DNA of 64,000 bases from an uncultured Cohaesibacter sp. (GCF_963682185.1 NZ_OY821667.1:2802501-2866500); one strand, 5' to 3'; shown: positions 27,143 to 37,553, counted from the stretch's first letter. Made by a program: numbers and translations. The notes: a model not told the origin generated them from the letters alone.

Positions 27143-27607
27143 TAGATCAACAGGGGTACTCTTTCGCGCATTTCTCGATTGGCCTGCCAGGTCGTCACCA
27201 TCTGCGGAATGAAACCCAAGCTCTGAGCAAGCGTTCCATCAAGAACTCCAGATCAGGGGTTGGCAAGAAAACCTTCCCTCGGTTCCATGGGCGCGCGCGC
27301 CATCACACTCAACTCACCTATTGTCATGGGGACGTCGTCCACCGTATTGACCTACGGTTGTCCAAATCCCCTTTCAGGGCCATCTACACGAAGGTCGCAG
27401 CGTTGCCTCTATGACCGCGCGCGCAGCGAAGCGATATCTCTTGACCCAACCGCCGGTGGATTAATGGTGGCCAGTTTGCAAGTGAAAGCCTTTTTGTTTG
27501 CTACCTAACTATGTCAAGAAGAATTAGGTTGCCTCATTTAAATCATAATGCATCCCTCGCTTGTCCGTAAGAGGATCGCGCAAAGAGCCGGCATCCGCTC
27601 TGCATTG
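27143..27607. other. No supported gene; unrecognised coding debris
   Basis: The minus strand shows pieces with protein-like composition (for example LAQSLGFIPQMVTTWQANRE near 27165-27230) broken by stops. The plus-strand frame at 27260-27508 has no ribosome site or family. This may be what lay on the far side of the IS insertion. Confidence 0.3.
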
Positions 27608-27979
27608 TTAAAACTCCAGTTGGTCGGATTTTGCTCGCGCTTCTATCAGGCATGCAATCGCAGCAGTCAGGGTTTCTATTAGTGCAGTCTGCATTTTAGA
27701 AGAGCAAGTTGAAACCCGGATGCCCTCGCTTGCTAAAAGGGCAAATTTAACGACGCTTTCTACATCTTGCCCATGTTCGCTTAGCTCGATGGAGTATGGT
27801 TCCATCAATTCCGATAGAGCAGACTGGCAAACGGTACCAGATAGATCGTTTGTATTCTTGCAATGGGAGCTGTCTGGTTGACAATCAATTCTTGCATGTT
27901 CGTTCTGCCCCTGTTGAATGGAGCAGGTGACAGAACGATACAAGATCTGTTTCAGTGAATTCTCAAAGTCCGTGTTCAT
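27608..27979 (-). CDS. Small helical protein downstream of the DUF6781-like gene
   Basis: A 123-residue mostly helical protein with five cysteines. It overlaps the upstream 402-residue gene by 4 bp (ATGA), so the two are coupled. The pattern SVTCSIQQGQ... and LSGTVCQSALSELMEPYSIELSE faintly echoes repeats in its larger neighbour, so it may be a diverged paralogue. Function unknown. Confidence 0.6.
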   Translation of the reverse strand: MNTDFENSLKQILYRSVTCSIQQGQNEHARIDCQPDSSHCKNTNDLSGTVCQSALSELMEPYSIELSEHGQDVESVVKFALLASEGIRVSTCSSKMQTALIETLTAAIACLIEARAKSDQLEF

Positions 27980-29184
27980 TGCTTTTCTTCGTCACCGTTG
28001 GCGTGATCCTGCTGATGAATAGAGGTCTCTGAATTTGCTGCTTTTATCTTTGCGTTCAACGCGTCACGAGACCCTTTGATCATCCCGGCGGTTGCACCTT
28101 TAGCAATTTCAAAAAGGCTTTCCCCAAGAACAAGAGCTTCATTTGCTGTTGCTCGCAGAACCTTCTCTCCAAGTTCAAACGTTTCAACTCGAAGCGAACG
28201 CAATTGCTCAGAAATTGATTGGGCCGTATCCGCTGCTGTTTGCCGCAATCTCGAGCCAGCTTTCTGAGCATCATCGGCAATTTCATGGAGAGTTTCCTTT
28301 GCGATTTCATCAGAACGCTCGGCAACGGTTCTCAAAGCTCCGACGAACAAGTCTCCTGAATTCTCGATTTCCTCTTTCAATACGAGTAATCTTTTCGCTG
28401 AAGATTCTGAGAGATTCTGACCAGAGGCTTGGGCTTTTTTATGCGCATTGCTTATGGCCTTAACCAGCGCTTCTCGGATCCCATCAGAGGCTGCATTAGA
28501 GATTTCTCGAATTTGTTGATTTGCAGTCTCAGTTGCTTCAATGGCCGCAGATAGCACTTCCTCTGCTACTCGACGCGTCCGGTTCGCAGAAAACTCGGTC
28601 TCATGCAAAGCTTTCTGGGTCGCGTCGAATGCAATCCTGTGAACGGTCTGTTCAATCGCTTCGCCACGTTCAATTGAAAGCTGAACGGCTCGCTTCACCG
28701 TTTGATGAAGAAGCTCCATATTCTCAACGAACCGTACGCGTTCACGGGTACTGGCGGCTTCCAAATCTTCTCGTATCTGGTCGGGAAACTCAGTGGCAAC
28801 TTCACGAACATTGCATAAAGCTTGATCAATAATCTGATCGAGCTTGCTCGTTTCTAGAGCCAATCGTTCATTTGCAGCATCTATTTCGGCTTCATTCTGC
28901 TTGATCGTGTCAGAACTGGCTGCTTTCACTCCCTCTAGAGCACCCGAAACGATTGCCGTAATCTCGCTGCTGGTACAATTTCCAGCCTCCATGAGTTCTT
29001 GGATTGAAGCGCGGACAGTTATCTTCACTATATCCGATATATTTGTTGCGCCATCTTTTGAGCTTTCAAACATCGAAATAACTGAATCGTGGCAGATTTG
29101 CTGAATTGCTTCTGCACTTTTTGACGCATCTTGGATTGCTATCTTGATCTCATTGGAGAGTTTTTCCTGCAGTTCTCTCGACAT
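27976..29184 (-). CDS. Long helical DUF6781-like protein
   Basis: A 402-residue, almost wholly alpha-helical, acidic protein with no signal peptide or membrane span. The C-terminal third (ALRTVAERSDEIAKETLHEIADDAQKAG... then LGESLFEIAKGATAGMIKG) resembles DUF6781 proteins. Helical units recur, each ending in an AxxGxxEA-type turn, for example ASIQELMEAGN and AVQLSIERGEA. Such proteins look like phasins or amphipathic-helix proteins. RBS AGGAGG precedes ATG 29184. It lies just downstream of an RND operon but beyond its terminator. Function unknown. Confidence 0.65.
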   Translation of the reverse strand: MSRELQEKLSNEIKIAIQDASKSAEAIQQICHDSVISMFESSKDGATNISDIVKITVRASIQELMEAGNCTSSEITAIVSGALEGVKAASSDTIKQNEAEIDAANERLALETSKLDQIIDQALCNVREVATEFPDQIREDLEAASTRERVRFVENMELLHQTVKRAVQLSIERGEAIEQTVHRIAFDATQKALHETEFSANRTRRVAEEVLSAAIEATETANQQIREISNAASDGIREALVKAISNAHKKAQASGQNLSESSAKRLLVLKEEIENSGDLFVGALRTVAERSDEIAKETLHEIADDAQKAGSRLRQTAADTAQSISEQLRSLRVETFELGEKVLRATANEALVLGESLFEIAKGATAGMIKGSRDALNAKIKAANSETSIHQQDHANGDEEKQ

Positions 29185-29293
29185 GTTCGCCTCCTAAGGC
29201 TGGTCGGATTACGGAACGTGAATTTGGAACTTTTCACCCCAACATATAGTTCTTTTAGGAAGGCCGAGATGTATCCCAGGTAACAGGAAAGAC

Positions 29294-29322
29294 AAAAAAG
29301 CGGACATCTTTCGATGCCCGCT
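29294..29322 (-). terminator. Strong terminator of the second RND operon
   Basis: On the minus strand AGCGGGCATC-GAAA-GATGTCCGCT forms a 10-bp stem (one G-T pair) with a GNRA loop and runs directly into TTTTTTG. Confidence 0.9.
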
Positions 29323-29359
29323 CTGATTTAAACAAACAGAGAAGCCAAGACTCTCTGTC

Positions 29360-32300
29360 TTACGTCTTCATCCTGGATGCGTTGACATAGTAGAGGACCG
29401 GAACAACAAAGACTGTCAGCAAGGTCGACAAGATCGTCCCAAAAATGAGTGAAATTGCAAGACCTCCAAAAACTGGATCCGTTGTCATAATTGCCGTACC
29501 GAGAATGATGGCCAGTGTCGTGAGAAGAATGGGACGTAATCGCACGGCTCCGGCTTGTTTTGTCGCCTCGGACAGCACCATGCCTTGTTTGATATTGTCC
29601 TGGACAAAGTCGATGATCAAAAGTGAGTTACGGATGACGACACCGGAAAGAGCGATGATCCCGACCATGGAAGTTGCAGAGAAATCGGCGCCAAACAACC
29701 AGTGGCCAGGGAAAATTCCGATCAGTCCCAAGGGGACCGAAGACATTGCTATGGCAGGAATGCTAAAGGACTTGTAATAGGCAACCAGAAGCAAGAATAC
29801 AAGCGTTAGGGCTCCGCCCAAAGCAATCGCCATATCCCTATAGACATCAAGCGTCATGCGCATTTCACCGCCCCACAGAACCTGATACCCATCGACTGTA
29901 TCGGGAACGTCTCTGATCAGATTTAGATTTCCTGTTTTCAGAGAGCGCCCATCTGGCGCGGTTATTTCTTTAAGCCGTCGGTTGAGATCAATAACCGCAT
30001 AGAGTGGTACCGATTTGCCCATTTCTCCGCCGACAAATGTAGCCTTTTCGTTGTCTCTGTGGTTGATTGTTCTGTCCTGAATGGCATGAATATCACGAAC
30101 CAATTCCGAGAGTGGGACTTGATCACCGATCTGATTGGCGACATACAGGCTGTCAAGCTTCTCTGGATTGACTGCAAACCGCCTTGGCACAAATGCCCTG
30201 ATCAGGACTGCATTGGTTTCGTCGGGAAGATGGACACGGCCCAAGGTTTTGCCGCCATAGACAAGCCCCAAGACCTCGTTGATATCGGCGGTCGACACGA
30301 GAGAAAGCGCTGCTTTGTCCTTTTCTGGCATGAGCCTGTGTTCCAAGACATCTCTCGGCTCGGTATCAACCAAATCGACCATATCGTATGTGTTTTTGAA
30401 GGCTTCTTGTACCTGCTCGGACAATGCCCTCAATCCTTCCGGATCGGGTCCGTAAATTTCAGCCAGCACAGTAGAACGCAAGGGTGGTCCAGGAGGATCT
30501 TCTACCAGAGACACTCTCGCTCCTGGGTATTTCGAACGAATTTCTTCGATAAAAGGGCGGAGATCTTGAACTATTTCAATAGAGCTTTCTTCCCGCTCAT
30601 GCTTGTCGATGAGATTGACACGAATTTCTGCGACAGAATTGCCTGTACGGCCGGAATTCCCCTTGAATATGCCATTGAAGTCGGCCACGCCCGCTTTCCC
30701 TACCCAGGATTGATAGTTCTCAACCAATGGATTTGAAGACAATAGAGCACTTATTTCGCGGGTTAATTGATCTGTCTTTTCAAGCGGATCATCTGCCGCC
30801 ATATAGATCACGATATTGAATGTGTTTTTGTTGTCCTTCGGTAAAAAACCGATATTGACCCCAAATTCCGATTGAGGTCCGCCGACCCCTTGAGGACGGA
30901 TGAATTGCCAGGTCCCTTGCAACAGCGAACCAGTCATGAGCAGTAGGATGACGCACAGGAAGCCCATCTTGATAAGGTTCGAATTCTGAAGCGGGGTGTA
31001 CAGAAAGAGATAGGCGCGTTCGAGCCGACCCGGTTCCTGATGTTTGTCACCCTTTTGGTCTTCAAGATCATTCGCAGATTGTCTCGGATGCCACTTTACC
31101 CATCGGTTAGCCGCCCAAGGGGTAACGATATAGGCAACGAGGATAGAGCCTGCCATGGCAATGGGAACATTATAGGCGATAGGATAGAAATAATCCCCGG
31201 GCATTCCGGTAATCAAAAACAGCGATGCAAAGACAAGCATCACGGCCACGGTTGCCAGATTGGTCGCGTTCCCGATTTCATTCGTTGCCAGAATCGTAAC
31301 TTTGGTTTTGTCCACCCCGGCCCTCGCCTGCCCGTAATGTCGGTGAATGTTTTCGATTACCACGATTGCAGCGTCGACCAAGAGCCCCAATGACAGGATC
31401 AATGCAAACAAGGTGACCCTGTTGATGGTAACGCCACCCAGAAAGTCGCTGGCAAGCGTAAGGGAGAAGATCAGCGGGATGGTAACAGTAACAATGAGAG
31501 CTTCTCTCCATCCAAGAAAGACAATCAAAATACCACTCACAGTGACAACCGCTATCACCAGATGTTCCATAAGCATGTTGACGGCATCATCCGCTTTCTT
31601 GCCGTCGTTGCGCGTGACAATCACATTGATTTCGTTTGGAACCATGGATGTTTTCATCCGTTCAACGCGATCTATCACGGAGTCGGAAACCACAACTGCA
31701 TTTGTATTTTTCTTTTTTGACACCGCGATAGTGACTGCAGCCATGTCTCTGGTGTCTGCTTGTTGCGATCGTATGTCTCCTGATCCGAAGGAAAAGCGGC
31801 TGAAACTCTCCAATTCTTCTGGAGGCCCATCCCGAACGGTCGCTACATCTTTGACGTAAATCGGTCGGCCATCATTGACTGAGATGATAAGGTTTCGCAC
31901 CTCTTCCGCCGAAGAAAAAGCTCCACTGAGTTTAATTGCTTCCACTTTCTTCTGCTGAACAGTCGCATCATAGGGAACTGTCAGATTATTGGAGCTTATC
32001 GCTGCATAGGCTTGGCTAAGAGACAGGCCAAAAGCTTGAATTCGAACAGGATCCAGCTCAATCGAGATTTCTCGCGATCTGCCTTCATGCACAGTTACCA
32101 GTGACACATCCTTGGTGCTTCGCAAACGCTCAGCCATTCTGTCCGCCACTCTCTTGAGAGCAAAATCATCGAGGCTTCCAGATGCCAGAGTGATGGTTAT
32201 GATTGGCACGTCATCTGAATCAATGCCTTGAATAACTGGATCGCCAGCCTCGGCGGGTAGCAAGGATATATTCGAGCGGATACGGTCGTTGACTTTTACA

Positions 32301-32656
32301 AGAGACTCTTCTTTCGGCTGCCCAACCTTGAACATGACCGTCACAGTTCCCGCGGAATTCATCGCAGCACCATCTGTGTGATCAACACCGGAAATACCGG
32401 AAAGCAATCCCTCAAGAGGCGTCACAATGAGCTCTTCGACTTCTGCTGCAGACGCCCCGGGCATTGAGACAGTGACGCGTGCCGCAGGCATAATGATTTG
32501 TGGGTTTTCTTCTCTGGGTGTGAGCAAAATTGCCAAAATACCGCTCACGGCTATAGCGAGCACGAAAATAACGGTCAGTTTTGATTCAATGAAGAGCCTG
32601 GCCAGTTTCCCAGCCAGATTTTCGCGCACCGGATTATGTTGGTTTTGCATTGGCAT
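29360..32656 (-). CDS. RND family transporter, long form (1098 residues)
   Basis: AcrB-superfamily permease with two TM bundles. The N-terminus is LARLFIESKLTVIFVLAIAVSGILAILLTPREENPQI. TM4 has ALILSLGLLVDAAIVVIENIHRHY, and the second half ends FGGLAISLIFGTILSTLLTVFVVPVLYY. Several expanded periplasmic loops make it about 60-70 residues longer than AcrB. Its sequence type differs from the permease at 8496-11564, so substrates probably differ. It overlaps the adaptor stop by one base. No outer-membrane factor is linked. Confidence 0.9.
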   Translation of the reverse strand: MPMQNQHNPVRENLAGKLARLFIESKLTVIFVLAIAVSGILAILLTPREENPQIIMPAARVTVSMPGASAAEVEELIVTPLEGLLSGISGVDHTDGAAMNSAGTVTVMFKVGQPKEESLVKVNDRIRSNISLLPAEAGDPVIQGIDSDDVPIITITLASGSLDDFALKRVADRMAERLRSTKDVSLVTVHEGRSREISIELDPVRIQAFGLSLSQAYAAISSNNLTVPYDATVQQKKVEAIKLSGAFSSAEEVRNLIISVNDGRPIYVKDVATVRDGPPEELESFSRFSFGSGDIRSQQADTRDMAAVTIAVSKKKNTNAVVVSDSVIDRVERMKTSMVPNEINVIVTRNDGKKADDAVNMLMEHLVIAVVTVSGILIVFLGWREALIVTVTIPLIFSLTLASDFLGGVTINRVTLFALILSLGLLVDAAIVVIENIHRHYGQARAGVDKTKVTILATNEIGNATNLATVAVMLVFASLFLITGMPGDYFYPIAYNVPIAMAGSILVAYIVTPWAANRWVKWHPRQSANDLEDQKGDKHQEPGRLERAYLFLYTPLQNSNLIKMGFLCVILLLMTGSLLQGTWQFIRPQGVGGPQSEFGVNIGFLPKDNKNTFNIVIYMAADDPLEKTDQLTREISALLSSNPLVENYQSWVGKAGVADFNGIFKGNSGRTGNSVAEIRVNLIDKHEREESSIEIVQDLRPFIEEIRSKYPGARVSLVEDPPGPPLRSTVLAEIYGPDPEGLRALSEQVQEAFKNTYDMVDLVDTEPRDVLEHRLMPEKDKAALSLVSTADINEVLGLVYGGKTLGRVHLPDETNAVLIRAFVPRRFAVNPEKLDSLYVANQIGDQVPLSELVRDIHAIQDRTINHRDNEKATFVGGEMGKSVPLYAVIDLNRRLKEITAPDGRSLKTGNLNLIRDVPDTVDGYQVLWGGEMRMTLDVYRDMAIALGGALTLVFLLLVAYYKSFSIPAIAMSSVPLGLIGIFPGHWLFGADFSATSMVGIIALSGVVIRNSLLIIDFVQDNIKQGMVLSEATKQAGAVRLRPILLTTLAIILGTAIMTTDPVFGGLAISLIFGTILSTLLTVFVVPVLYYVNASRMKT

Positions 32657-33729
32657 TATCCTTCGATCAGCGTGACTGTGGTGCCGTCGATCAAATTTGC
32701 TTCCGGCGAGCGCAAAATTATTTCTCCAGCTTCCAACCCTGCAACAACCTCCACCATGCCGTCTTCTTCGATGCCTGTGCGGATCCAGCGAAATGCCACC
32801 TTATTCTCGGCTGATATGGTGTACACTCCAGTAAGGCCAGCCCTATCTGTAAGCGCCGATTTAGGGATCAAGATTGCGGTTTCATGACCATTGGGAATTG
32901 CTGCGCGGCCAAACATGCCCGGCACCAAACGGTCATCAGGAGGAAGTGCAATATCCACTTCATACCGCCGGGTGACCTTGTCTCCTGAAGGCACAACTCC
33001 TCTGACGCATCCTTGGATTTTCTGATCCTCAAGAGCATCGAGGCGGACGTCGATTTGTGAGCCTTCATGGATTTTACCCATAGCGCTCTCAGACACGAAG
33101 ATTTTAAAAAGCAGTAATTCCCTTGACTCAATGGTGAGGATCGGGGTTCCCGCTGTCGCCAATTCCCCACTATACAGATTTACATTCACGACAACGCCGG
33201 TTACAGGGCTTCGAACTTCTGTATATTTCCTCTGGGCCTTCGCCGCAGAAAGCGCCGCTTCCGCTTGTGCTTTTGCAGCGGTGTATACTCTCTCTTGCAT
33301 TTTGGCTTTTCTCAGATTTTCACTGGAAACAAAGCCTTTTGTAGAGAGCTTTTCGTATTTCTCGCGATCGGTGATGGCATCAGTGAGCTTTTCTTCGGCT
33401 TGAATAACGGCCTCTCTAGCTTGTCTGATTGATTCATCAACGTCATCGCTGTCAATCTGAACCAACAAGTCTCCCTTGTTGATGTGCTGCCCCGCGCGTA
33501 TATCAAGTTTTTCAATCACACCAACAACACGCGAAGAAATGTCAAGCCTCCGATCTGAAACGATTGTTCCTGGCACGACTGTCCCTGAAGGAAGCTGTTT
33601 ATTCTGAACCGTCAAACCTTGAGCACTGATAGAAGGGTATTCAGCGGCAACTATGTCGTGATCACGGTTGCAACCGGATAGGAAGGTCAGTGCTGACAGG
33701 AGGGCTATTGGCCAAATTTTTTTTAACAT
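32656..33729 (-). CDS. RND adaptor lipoprotein
   Basis: A membrane-fusion protein of about 357 residues with a lipobox (LSALTFLSGC). The first sandwich half is VVGVIEKLDIRAGQHINKGDLLVQI, then a coiled-coil hairpin (ESIRQAREAVIQAEEKLTDAI...AKMQERVYTAAKAQAEAALSAAKAQ), the second half YTEVRSPVTGVVVNVNLYSGE and a beta-barrel. ATG 33729 puts the lipobox at a normal distance; a TTG at 33744 is the alternative. It partners the downstream permease. Confidence 0.88.
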   Translation of the reverse strand: MLKKIWPIALLSALTFLSGCNRDHDIVAAEYPSISAQGLTVQNKQLPSGTVVPGTIVSDRRLDISSRVVGVIEKLDIRAGQHINKGDLLVQIDSDDVDESIRQAREAVIQAEEKLTDAITDREKYEKLSTKGFVSSENLRKAKMQERVYTAAKAQAEAALSAAKAQRKYTEVRSPVTGVVVNVNLYSGELATAGTPILTIESRELLLFKIFVSESAMGKIHEGSQIDVRLDALEDQKIQGCVRGVVPSGDKVTRRYEVDIALPPDDRLVPGMFGRAAIPNGHETAILIPKSALTDRAGLTGVYTISAENKVAFRWIRTGIEEDGMVEVVAGLEAGEIILRSPEANLIDGTTVTLIEG

Positions 33730-33852
33730 TAGGCGGTCTCGCAAACTGCTGATAGGTTGATCATTCGACCTTCGTCGAATTCATTTGCGAGTTCTTATAG
33801 TCGTCCTTGTCGTACCAGGATGTAACCCAGGTATCAGCAGACTGCTTTTTGA

Positions 33853-34584
33853 TCAGTATTTATCGGTGCTCGAAAACTGCTGTTGCGCTTTGTCGAGTAA
33901 GGTCTTGAGATCGGAGACTGACCAACGTCCCTTGGCATTCACAACAACATCTTCTTGTTTCCATTTCTGCCAATGGCGAGCGACAACAACCCGCACGGTA
34001 CCAATCATGGAAGCCAAGGTTTCCTGACTTAGATCATTGATCAGATTTATTCCATTTGTAGGAGATGAGTTCTCCGTCGCATGACGCAGAATCAAACGTG
34101 CCAACCTTGTCTCGGTATCATAGAGCGCGATATCTTCCACTTGATCGGCGAGATAACGCATCTGCTTGCCAATGTAGGGGAGAAGGGTTCTATTGAATTC
34201 GGGATTCTTTTCAATCCAATATCGGGCAACGTCAACCGGTACGGTGAGATAGTGAACTTCTTCCAATGCCGTTGCAATAGAGTCATGCCGCTCGCCATCC
34301 AACAATGAAATCATGTCAAATGCATCACCCGGACCGGCCAGAAACAGAATGTGCTCTCTGCCAGTTTCAGGATTGAACACAGATATTTTGCCTCGCCCCG
34401 ACAACAAAATATAGAACCGATGGTTTCCACCATCTGCCATGATGCTGGTATCACGAGCTTTGGCTGTCTCATAATGAAGAACACCCATCATGCTTTCCAT
34501 GGTATCATCAGCGACATCTTTAAACAGCGCCGATTGTCTTAAGGCCCTTACGCAGTAATCATAATGTGGGGATGTCTTTTTCAT
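33853..34584 (-). CDS. Crp/Fnr-family regulator
   Basis: A 243-residue regulator with an N-terminal cyclic-nucleotide-like beta-roll (FYILLSGRGKISVFNPETGREHILFLAGPGDAFDMISLLDGE), a long dimerisation helix and a winged HTH (LSQETLASMIGTVRVVVARHWQKWKQEDVVV). It lacks the FNR cysteine cluster, so it is not an obvious oxygen sensor. It lies 124 bp upstream of the RND adaptor on the same strand and probably controls the pump. Confidence 0.88.
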   Translation of the reverse strand: MKKTSPHYDYCVRALRQSALFKDVADDTMESMMGVLHYETAKARDTSIMADGGNHRFYILLSGRGKISVFNPETGREHILFLAGPGDAFDMISLLDGERHDSIATALEEVHYLTVPVDVARYWIEKNPEFNRTLLPYIGKQMRYLADQVEDIALYDTETRLARLILRHATENSSPTNGINLINDLSQETLASMIGTVRVVVARHWQKWKQEDVVVNAKGRWSVSDLKTLLDKAQQQFSSTDKY

Positions 34585-34721
34585 ATGGTCCTAAATCAGT
34601 GGTTTCATGTCTGTCGCCAAATCGCTTTCCAAAGCGGCAATATATGAAACTTTGGCTTCCTGCAGAAGTATAAAGAAGTCTGGGTCTTTGGCGCTTGCGA
34701 TCGCAGCGGCTATTCCGAATT

Positions 34722-35321
34722 CTACGCGTTCAAATTCGGGATAGCCGCTTCCAGCATCTCGAAACCGGAGAGGATGCTTTTGTCGTCCGGCGCGAGAAAA
34801 TGCTGCAGAGAAATTCCGAAAGATGCGGACAGAATGAATCTTGTCATGACTGCGGCAGAATGATTGATCTGGTCCTTGGCGCTTGATCTGTAAAGTCTTT
34901 CTTCGATCATATCCGAAATGTCAGCAACGAAACGCTCAACAAAGGGCAGGAAATCGGGAGAGCTCATGGCAAAATTGGAGAATTCAAGGAAATTGCGATA
35001 GATTTCCGGCTCTTCGAGCAAAAGAGAGCGATTGAAGGCAATCAGTTCTCGGGTGTGATCTTGCAGAGATCCGTCTTGCTGTAACCGGCCTTCCAGCTCT
35101 GTTATGTAATTTTCTTGCATGCGTTTCAGGACGGCCACGAACAGACCGTCCTTGTTGCCATAATAGTAGTTGAGCTGACTGAGAACGACACCCGCCTCCT
35201 TTGCGATTTCACGCAAGGTCACAGTGCCACACCCTTTGGTCGCGATTGCCTTCATCGCAGCGTCCAGTATCTTTTCTGCCGTTTCCTCTCCCTTGGGCAA
35301 AGCGGATGGGCTCTTTTTCAT
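34722..35321 (-). CDS. TetR-family regulator of the AAA ATPase operon
   Basis: A 199-residue repressor. The HTH is AEKILDAAMKAIATKGCGTVTLREIAKEAGVVLSQLNYYYGNKDGLF. The C-terminal domain is helical and of ligand-binding type. ATG 35321 is chosen for the upstream AGAGGAACG. It is the third gene of a same-strand set with the AAA ATPase and a multi-pass membrane protein. Two inverted repeats upstream of the set are candidate binding sites. Confidence 0.88.
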   Translation of the reverse strand: MKKSPSALPKGEETAEKILDAAMKAIATKGCGTVTLREIAKEAGVVLSQLNYYYGNKDGLFVAVLKRMQENYITELEGRLQQDGSLQDHTRELIAFNRSLLLEEPEIYRNFLEFSNFAMSSPDFLPFVERFVADISDMIEERLYRSSAKDQINHSAAVMTRFILSASFGISLQHFLAPDDKSILSGFEMLEAAIPNLNA

Positions 35322-35387
35322 TTTTCGTTCCTCTGGAGCATACAAGCGGGGAACTTGGGTTTCCCGCTTCTCTCGTTCGCGTTTCTG

Positions 35388-37538
35388 TTACCGTTTTACA
35401 TCGGCAAGGGCCTGTTGAAAATGGTGCATGGCCAGTTTGGTCGGCTCTCCACCCTGTTTCTGAGGTTCGGTGATGATTGCCTTGATCGCCAGCATTTTGG
35501 CTCTCTGGCAAAGCCCGGCGATATCAGCACCACTCATGCCCTCGGTCAGTTCGGCCAAGGCCTCGAAGGAAACGTCCGAGCTGATTTGGCTGGTTCGGCA
35601 ATGCACCTCTAGGATTTTCTGTCGGCTCATGGCATCCGGCAACTGCAGATCAAGGACCAGATCAAACCGACCCGGCCGCAACAGGGCCTGATCAATCCTG
35701 TCGGCCCGGTTCGATGCGCCAATCACAATCACTTCCGAGTGCGGGCCGAGGCTGTCAAGTTCAAGCAGGAACTGGCCAACCATTCGGTCTCCTATCTGCC
35801 CGTCTCCGTTGTCTGAACCCCGGGCAGGAACAATTGCATCAAGCTCGTCAAAGAAAATGATGGATGGAGCCGACTGGCGTGCCCGTCTGAAAGTCTCGCG
35901 AATGCCTCGCTCGCTGTCACCAACCCACTTTGAAAGCAGCTCCGGTCCTTTGACGGTGATGAAATTGACCTCCGTATTGGCGCCGACCGCGTGAGCCAGA
36001 AGGGTCTTGCCGGTACCGGACGGTCCGGTCAGCAGAATGCCGCGCGGAGCGGAAAGGCCCACTTCCGCGAAGTGATCTGCGTAAAGCCTCGGCCATTCCA
36101 GCGCTTCGGTCAGGCGCTGTCTCTCATCGTCTAGGCCACCAATATCTGCCCAGCTTGTTTCCGGAATATCAGAGTTGAGTTCTCGAATGGTTGAGAGCTT
36201 GAAATCCTCCAGAGCCTCCAGAAAATGGGACATGCCAACGAATGGCCTTGATATTGGGCGTGAAGGATTGCTGTGGTCAAGGCTTGCCGTCCTTGCGCAG
36301 CGCATGGCGGCCTCTCTGCAAAGGGCGGCCAGATCAGAACCAAGAAAGCCATGGGTGACTGCGGCAATGCGCTCCAGGTCCACATCAGCCGCCAGGGGCA
36401 TGAAACGGGTGTGGATGGACAGGATCTCGGCCCGACCTGCCTTGCCTGGTGGGTTGATGCCGATTTCCCTGTCAAATCGCCCCGGACGCCGCAATGCCGG
36501 ATCCACATTGTTGGGCAGGTTTGTGGCCGCCATGACGACAATATTGCCTCGGCTTGAGACACCATCCATCAGCGCCAGCAACTGGCCAACGACACGTTTT
36601 TCCACTTCGCCCAGAACCGTTTCCCGGTTGGGGGCCAAGGCATCGACTTCATCGATGAACAGAATGGCTGCCCTGTGCTTCTGGGCTTCTTCAAAGACCC
36701 GCCGGAGCAATTCCTCAGATTCGCCATAGTGCTTCTGGATCACTTCCGGTCCGTTGATCGTGAGGAACACGGCGTCTGTCTGTTCGGCAACGGCCCGGGC
36801 AATCAGCGTCTTGCCACATCCCGGAGGGCCATACATCAAAACGCCGCGCGGTGCATCAATACCGAGTTGTTCAAACAGCTCTGGATGGTTGAGCGGCAGT
36901 TCCACCATTTCCCTGACCTTGGCAACCTCCTGTGTCAGGCCGCCAATATCGTCATATCCGGTTCGTCGCCCATCAGGATCAAGAAAACGGAGTTCTGTGT
37001 TTTCCGAAATTACAACGGCTCTTTCGGGCACGGTTTCGATAACCTGAAGCGCCTGCTCTTGTTCTGAATTCAGAAACAGGAGATTACCCTTGAGCAGGGC
37101 TTGACCCAAAATCCGGGCCTCTATTGCGTCCCTGTCTGTCGTCGACGCTGTCCTGTGCCCCTGCTTGCTGTCAGATCTCCATTTGTCGAACAGGGAAACC
37201 TTTTGCGGTTCGGTCTTGGGCCGAGCTGTCCTTTTGCTGAAGGTGATACGCTCCGCCTCAACGAGAGCGACGGGATTGACGCGTATCGATCCGGTATCGG
37301 TCAGGCCGATATTGAAGGCCAGAGATGGAGAAATCTGCGCCTGCGCCCGTTCCTGATCGGGTGGCAGAACTTCAACTCTTGCAAGAGCTTCTCCCGTGAA
37401 GGTGACCAAAACAAAGTCTCCCTTCTTCAGGTTTGCCTCATCCATTATATATGCGGGAAGACCTATTATGTGATCACTTCCGCCCGCTGGGGCGGAAGTG
37501 ATTGCTGCATCAAGCTGCATCGTGGAAATTGCATCCAT
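35388..37538 (-). CDS. CDC48/p97-like double AAA+ ATPase
   Basis: A 716-residue protein with the full eukaryote/archaea-like CDC48 plan. The N-domain covers about 1-185 (double-psi barrel-like, YIMDEANLKKGDFVLVTFTGEALARVEVLPP). D1 has Walker A GPPGCGKT (about 237-244), Walker B LFIDEVD and RRPGRFDREI. D2 has GPSGTGKT (about 505-512), pore loop LLSKWVGDSERG, Walker B FFDELDA and RPGRFD. It should unfold or extract proteins as a hexamer. Such proteins are rare but known in bacteria. ATG 37538 is used; 37520 is possible. Confidence 0.92.
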   Translation of the reverse strand: MDAISTMQLDAAITSAPAGGSDHIIGLPAYIMDEANLKKGDFVLVTFTGEALARVEVLPPDQERAQAQISPSLAFNIGLTDTGSIRVNPVALVEAERITFSKRTARPKTEPQKVSLFDKWRSDSKQGHRTASTTDRDAIEARILGQALLKGNLLFLNSEQEQALQVIETVPERAVVISENTELRFLDPDGRRTGYDDIGGLTQEVAKVREMVELPLNHPELFEQLGIDAPRGVLMYGPPGCGKTLIARAVAEQTDAVFLTINGPEVIQKHYGESEELLRRVFEEAQKHRAAILFIDEVDALAPNRETVLGEVEKRVVGQLLALMDGVSSRGNIVVMAATNLPNNVDPALRRPGRFDREIGINPPGKAGRAEILSIHTRFMPLAADVDLERIAAVTHGFLGSDLAALCREAAMRCARTASLDHSNPSRPISRPFVGMSHFLEALEDFKLSTIRELNSDIPETSWADIGGLDDERQRLTEALEWPRLYADHFAEVGLSAPRGILLTGPSGTGKTLLAHAVGANTEVNFITVKGPELLSKWVGDSERGIRETFRRARQSAPSIIFFDELDAIVPARGSDNGDGQIGDRMVGQFLLELDSLGPHSEVIVIGASNRADRIDQALLRPGRFDLVLDLQLPDAMSRQKILEVHCRTSQISSDVSFEALAELTEGMSGADIAGLCQRAKMLAIKAIITEPQKQGGEPTKLAMHHFQQALADVKR

Positions 37539-37553
37539 CCTGTCGAATTCACA

